15,450 nt of DNA, taken from Phycisphaerae bacterium (GTDB lineage: Bacteria; Planctomycetota; Phycisphaerae; JAAYCJ01). Position numbers and translations under genes: made by a program. The DNA is taken from the NCBI GenBank assembly GCA_012514125.1, contig JAAZAW010000126.1:1-15450 (forward strand), written 5' to 3'. Below, one piece after another: positions 13,186-15,450 of this stretch. A model generated the notes under the pieces. That model had not been told where the DNA came from. It made no database searches and saw only the letters and a program-made list of their open reading frames with translations. How positions within the stretch are numbered: the first letter of the stretch is position 1; each line of letters begins with the position of its first letter.

Positions 13186-14562
13186 ATGCAGAAGAATCAA
13201 CATTCTTATGAAAATCTTTTTGAGCAGTCGAAGACCCATAACCAGGACCATTTGTTTGGATTCTGGAATAAACTCGATGATTCCCAACAAAATCGTCTTC
13301 TGATGCAGATCGCCGAACTGGATTTCGATCGACTCGATGAGTTGATCCGCAACAATGTCCTCTCGGCAGAGCCTTTCCCGCTGCCCCAAAAGATCGAACC
13401 GGCGTTTTTTTATCCGGCTGAACCCAAAAACGATAAGCAACGCAATGAATATCAACGGGCCTGGGAAGTAGGCGAAAACGCCCTTCGCGCAGGCAAAGTC
13501 TGTGCCTTTACCGTGGCAGGCGGCGCGGGAACCCGACTGGGATTCGACGGTCCCAAGGGAATGTTCAAGATCAGTCCGGTACTCAATAAATCTTTGTTCC
13601 AGCTTTTTGCCGAATATATTCTCAACTGCAAGAAACGATATAATCCCGACCTGCGCTGGTATATGATGACCAGCACGACGAACCATCAGGAAACGATTCA
13701 ATTTTTCAAGGACAACAACTTTTTCGGGCTTAATCCGGCCCACGTGGTGTTTTTCCAGCAGGGAATGATGCCCGCCTTTTCGACCGACGGCAAAATCCTG
13801 CTTGATACGCCCTCTTCGCTGTCACTGAGTCCCGACGGCCACGGCGGATCGCTTCGAGCACTGCGAAAATCAGGGGCGCTCGACGATATGCGCCGGCTCG
13901 GAGTCGAATACATCAGTTATTTCCAGGTCGATAACCCCCTGGTCAGATGTCTCGACCCGCTCTTTATCGGGCTTCATATTCAAAGCGGTTCGGAAATGTC
14001 CAGCAAATCGCTCTCCAAGGCGCACGATCTGGAACGTGTGGGCAATTTTGTCATCGGCGACGATAAACTCATGGTCATCGAATATTCCGATCTGCCCGAT
14101 GAACTCGCCCATGCTCAAAACCCCGACGCCAGCAGAAAATTCGACGCCGGTTCGATTGCGATCCACATCCTTTCGCGAAATTTTGTCGAACGGATCACCG
14201 AAGGCGACCTGAAATTGCCCTATCACCGCGCATTGAAGAAAGTCCCCTATGTCGATAGCAACGGCAATCGCTTCAAACCCACCGAACCCAATGCAATCAA
14301 ACTTGAACAGTTTGTTTTTGACGCCATTCCATTGGCCCAGAACCCCATCGTCTTGCAGACTCGACGAGAAGAGGAATTTTCACCGGTGAAAAACGCGGAT
14401 GGAGCCGATTCGCCTGAAACCTGTCGGCGAGATTTGTCCGCAAGGACTGCACGATGGCTCAAACGAATGGATGTGCACATAAAATGCGATGAAAACGGAT
14501 ATCCCGCCTGTGGAGTGGAAATTTCTCCGTTGCGGGCGATTTTTGAAAGCGATCTGAAGTAA
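13186..14562 (+). CDS. UAP1-like UDP-N-acetylglucosamine / UDP-sugar pyrophosphorylase
   Basis: This is a nucleotidyltransferase of the UDPGP family, joining UTP with a sugar 1-phosphate (most likely GlcNAc-1-P) to give UDP-sugar and pyrophosphate in the cytoplasm. The 458-residue product has the uridine-binding VAGGAGTRLGFDGPKG (about 106-121). SPDGHGGSLRAL and FQVDNPLVRCLDP, the latter carrying the metal-binding Asp, follow in the middle. Then come KFDAGSIAIHIL, matching the N-A-G-N-I sugar-binding block, and LPYHRALKKVPYVD with PNAIKLEQFVFDAIP. These blocks and their order match eukaryotic UAP1 and its bacterial relatives rather than GlmU. The substrate is inferred and other hexose 1-phosphates remain possible. 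The ATG at 13186 follows AGGAG. The gene diverges from obg and converges on the deacetylase gene. Confidence 0.9.
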   Translation: MQKNQHSYENLFEQSKTHNQDHLFGFWNKLDDSQQNRLLMQIAELDFDRLDELIRNNVLSAEPFPLPQKIEPAFFYPAEPKNDKQRNEYQRAWEVGENALRAGKVCAFTVAGGAGTRLGFDGPKGMFKISPVLNKSLFQLFAEYILNCKKRYNPDLRWYMMTSTTNHQETIQFFKDNNFFGLNPAHVVFFQQGMMPAFSTDGKILLDTPSSLSLSPDGHGGSLRALRKSGALDDMRRLGVEYISYFQVDNPLVRCLDPLFIGLHIQSGSEMSSKSLSKAHDLERVGNFVIGDDKLMVIEYSDLPDELAHAQNPDASRKFDAGSIAIHILSRNFVERITEGDLKLPYHRALKKVPYVDSNGNRFKPTEPNAIKLEQFVFDAIPLAQNPIVLQTRREEEFSPVKNADGADSPETCRRDLSARTARWLKRMDVHIKCDENGYPACGVEISPLRAIFESDLK

Positions 14563-14646
14563 ATATATCTGCCATTCCCACATTTGTGCACAGAAAAGAC
14601 GCGCTGAGCTTGCTCAGTGGCTCAATGAAAAAGGTTATAAAAAGCG

Positions 14647-14678
14647 AGGCGAGTTCCAACAGGAACCCGCCTTTTTTT
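14647..14678 (+). terminator. intrinsic terminator after the pyrophosphorylase gene
   Basis: AGGCG-A-GTTCC (14647-14657) pairs with GGAAC-C-CGCCT (14662-14672) across an AACA loop. There is one A-C mismatch, and seven T residues run from 14672. It lies between convergent genes; an A-run at 14639-14643 is weaker support for action on the minus strand. Confidence 0.8.
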
Positions 14679-14697
14679 GTTTTTTGTTTTCCCGTTC

Positions 14698-15450
14698 TTA
14701 TCGCAAAAACGGACGAGCTTCCTTTTCTTCGAACAGTGTCCGATATCGGCTAGGCTCATAAAGCTTAAATTCCAACGCCCGCAGATACTCTTCAGGCCCG
14801 CCCTTCCGGACGATCTCGATCAGCGATTCAATCTGCGTCTGCGATTTAAATTCGCCGATGGCCCGGAGCTTGTTTTCAAGAAACGACATCGGCGTGCGAA
14901 CTCGAAGCTTGGGTGCCTCAGGAAAATCACAGTAAACGCCAAGCTCATGCACGTAAGGAACCTTATCCAGAGCGTTTCCGAGTTCGGGCCAAATATTACC
15001 TGACGCATGGAACAAGCTGATCAACAGCTCTTCATGAACAATGCGATGATCCGGATGCAAATCGTTCGACGTCGGCAAAAACACCTGAGTCGGCCTGATC
15101 TTACGCAAAATATATGTAAATGCGTTCTGCAGACCGTTGAATCCGAAAAATTCCGCCTGCTCGCCTTTTTCCGCGGGACGTCGCCCCCGATACGCTGTTA
15201 ATCGACAATCCGGAAACCCAAGCCAGTGAATATTCTGCTCCGGAATCCCCATCGATTCATAGCAGGCGAAGGTTTCTTTTCGTCGAATCTTGACGATGGT
15301 ATCTTGTTCTTCCGGGCTGCAATACCCCATCGAACCGTCGGTCACAATAACAATATGAACCGGAACGTTTTCACGTTTCGCCAACTGCATCATCAATCCG
15401 CCGCCGAGCACCACATCATCATCATGCGGGCTGAAAAAAGCAAAGCATTC
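14698..15450 (-). CDS. PIG-L/LmbE-family zinc deacetylase, N-terminus beyond window
   Basis: This is a partial gene whose first codons lie past position 15450; 250 residues are visible. The family removes acetyl groups from N-acetylglucosamine-containing substrates (GlcNAc-PI, mycothiol and bacillithiol precursors, antibiotics, diacetylchitobiose). The visible start FFSPHDDDVVLGGG (residues 5-18) matches the zinc and catalytic motif, usually P-H-P-D-D-E: histidine and both key aspartates are kept, while the proline is Asp and the glutamate Val. IVTDGSMGYC follows, and LHPDHRIVHEE contributes the later zinc-binding histidine. A GTG at 15414 lies inside the motif and cannot be the start. The gene converges on the UDP-sugar pyrophosphorylase; a shared amino-sugar theme is possible but not shown. 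Confidence 0.9.
   Translation of the reverse strand, partial: ECFAFFSPHDDDVVLGGGLMMQLAKRENVPVHIVIVTDGSMGYCSPEEQDTIVKIRRKETFACYESMGIPEQNIHWLGFPDCRLTAYRGRRPAEKGEQAEFFGFNGLQNAFTYILRKIRPTQVFLPTSNDLHPDHRIVHEELLISLFHASGNIWPELGNALDKVPYVHELGVYCDFPEAPKLRVRTPMSFLENKLRAIGEFKSQTQIESLIEIVRKGGPEEYLRALEFKLYEPSRYRTLFEEKEARPFLR

Overview
The window is ordinary bacterial chromosome of moderate GC with ten protein-coding genes, one long unrecognised gene and one small mobile-element relic. The gene set fits a planctomycete-like bacterium, perhaps Phycisphaerae: a lysine/alanine-rich histone H1-like protein, a eukaryote-type UDP-sugar pyrophosphorylase, paired Gfo/Idh/MocA oxidoreductases, and an Obg-CoaX pair. 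The lineage is an inference from gene content; no rRNA or other marker is present.

Region 1 (17-4261, all +) holds two Gfo/Idh/MocA-family NAD(P)-dependent oxidoreductases and a multi-pass GT39/ArnT-like glycosyltransferase. Together they suggest sugar modification or envelope glycan work, but no substrate can be read from the sequence. Region 2 (4262-4704) is a gene-free stretch carrying three related copies of a REP-like repeat (two direct, one inverted). Between two of them lies a short minus-strand reading frame resembling a decayed Y1 (IS200/REP-associated) transposase.

Region 3 (4708-9414, +) is one protein of 1568 residues with an N-terminal membrane anchor, several Met/Pro/Gly-rich low-complexity segments and HEAT-like helical stretches. 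I recognise no family. Its coding strand is G-rich at third positions, whereas its neighbours are C-rich. It ends at a strong hairpin terminator shared with convergent queC.

Region 4 (9525-11024) has queC (-, preQ0 synthesis) and, diverging from it across about 460 bases of AT-rich DNA, the histone-like gene (+), followed by three consecutive hairpins. Region 5 (11138-12996, -) is an obg-coaX operon: the Obg GTPase followed 5 bases later by a type III pantothenate kinase homologue in which one conserved aspartate has become serine. Region 6 (13186-15450) has a UAP1-like UDP-sugar pyrophosphorylase (+) converging on a PIG-L/LmbE-type deacetylase (-) that runs off the window end. These two could both act on amino sugars, but that is inference.

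I found no defence system, CRISPR array, tRNA or rRNA. The best candidates for something undescribed are the giant Met/Pro-rich anchored protein and the REP-like/transposase relic just upstream of it.
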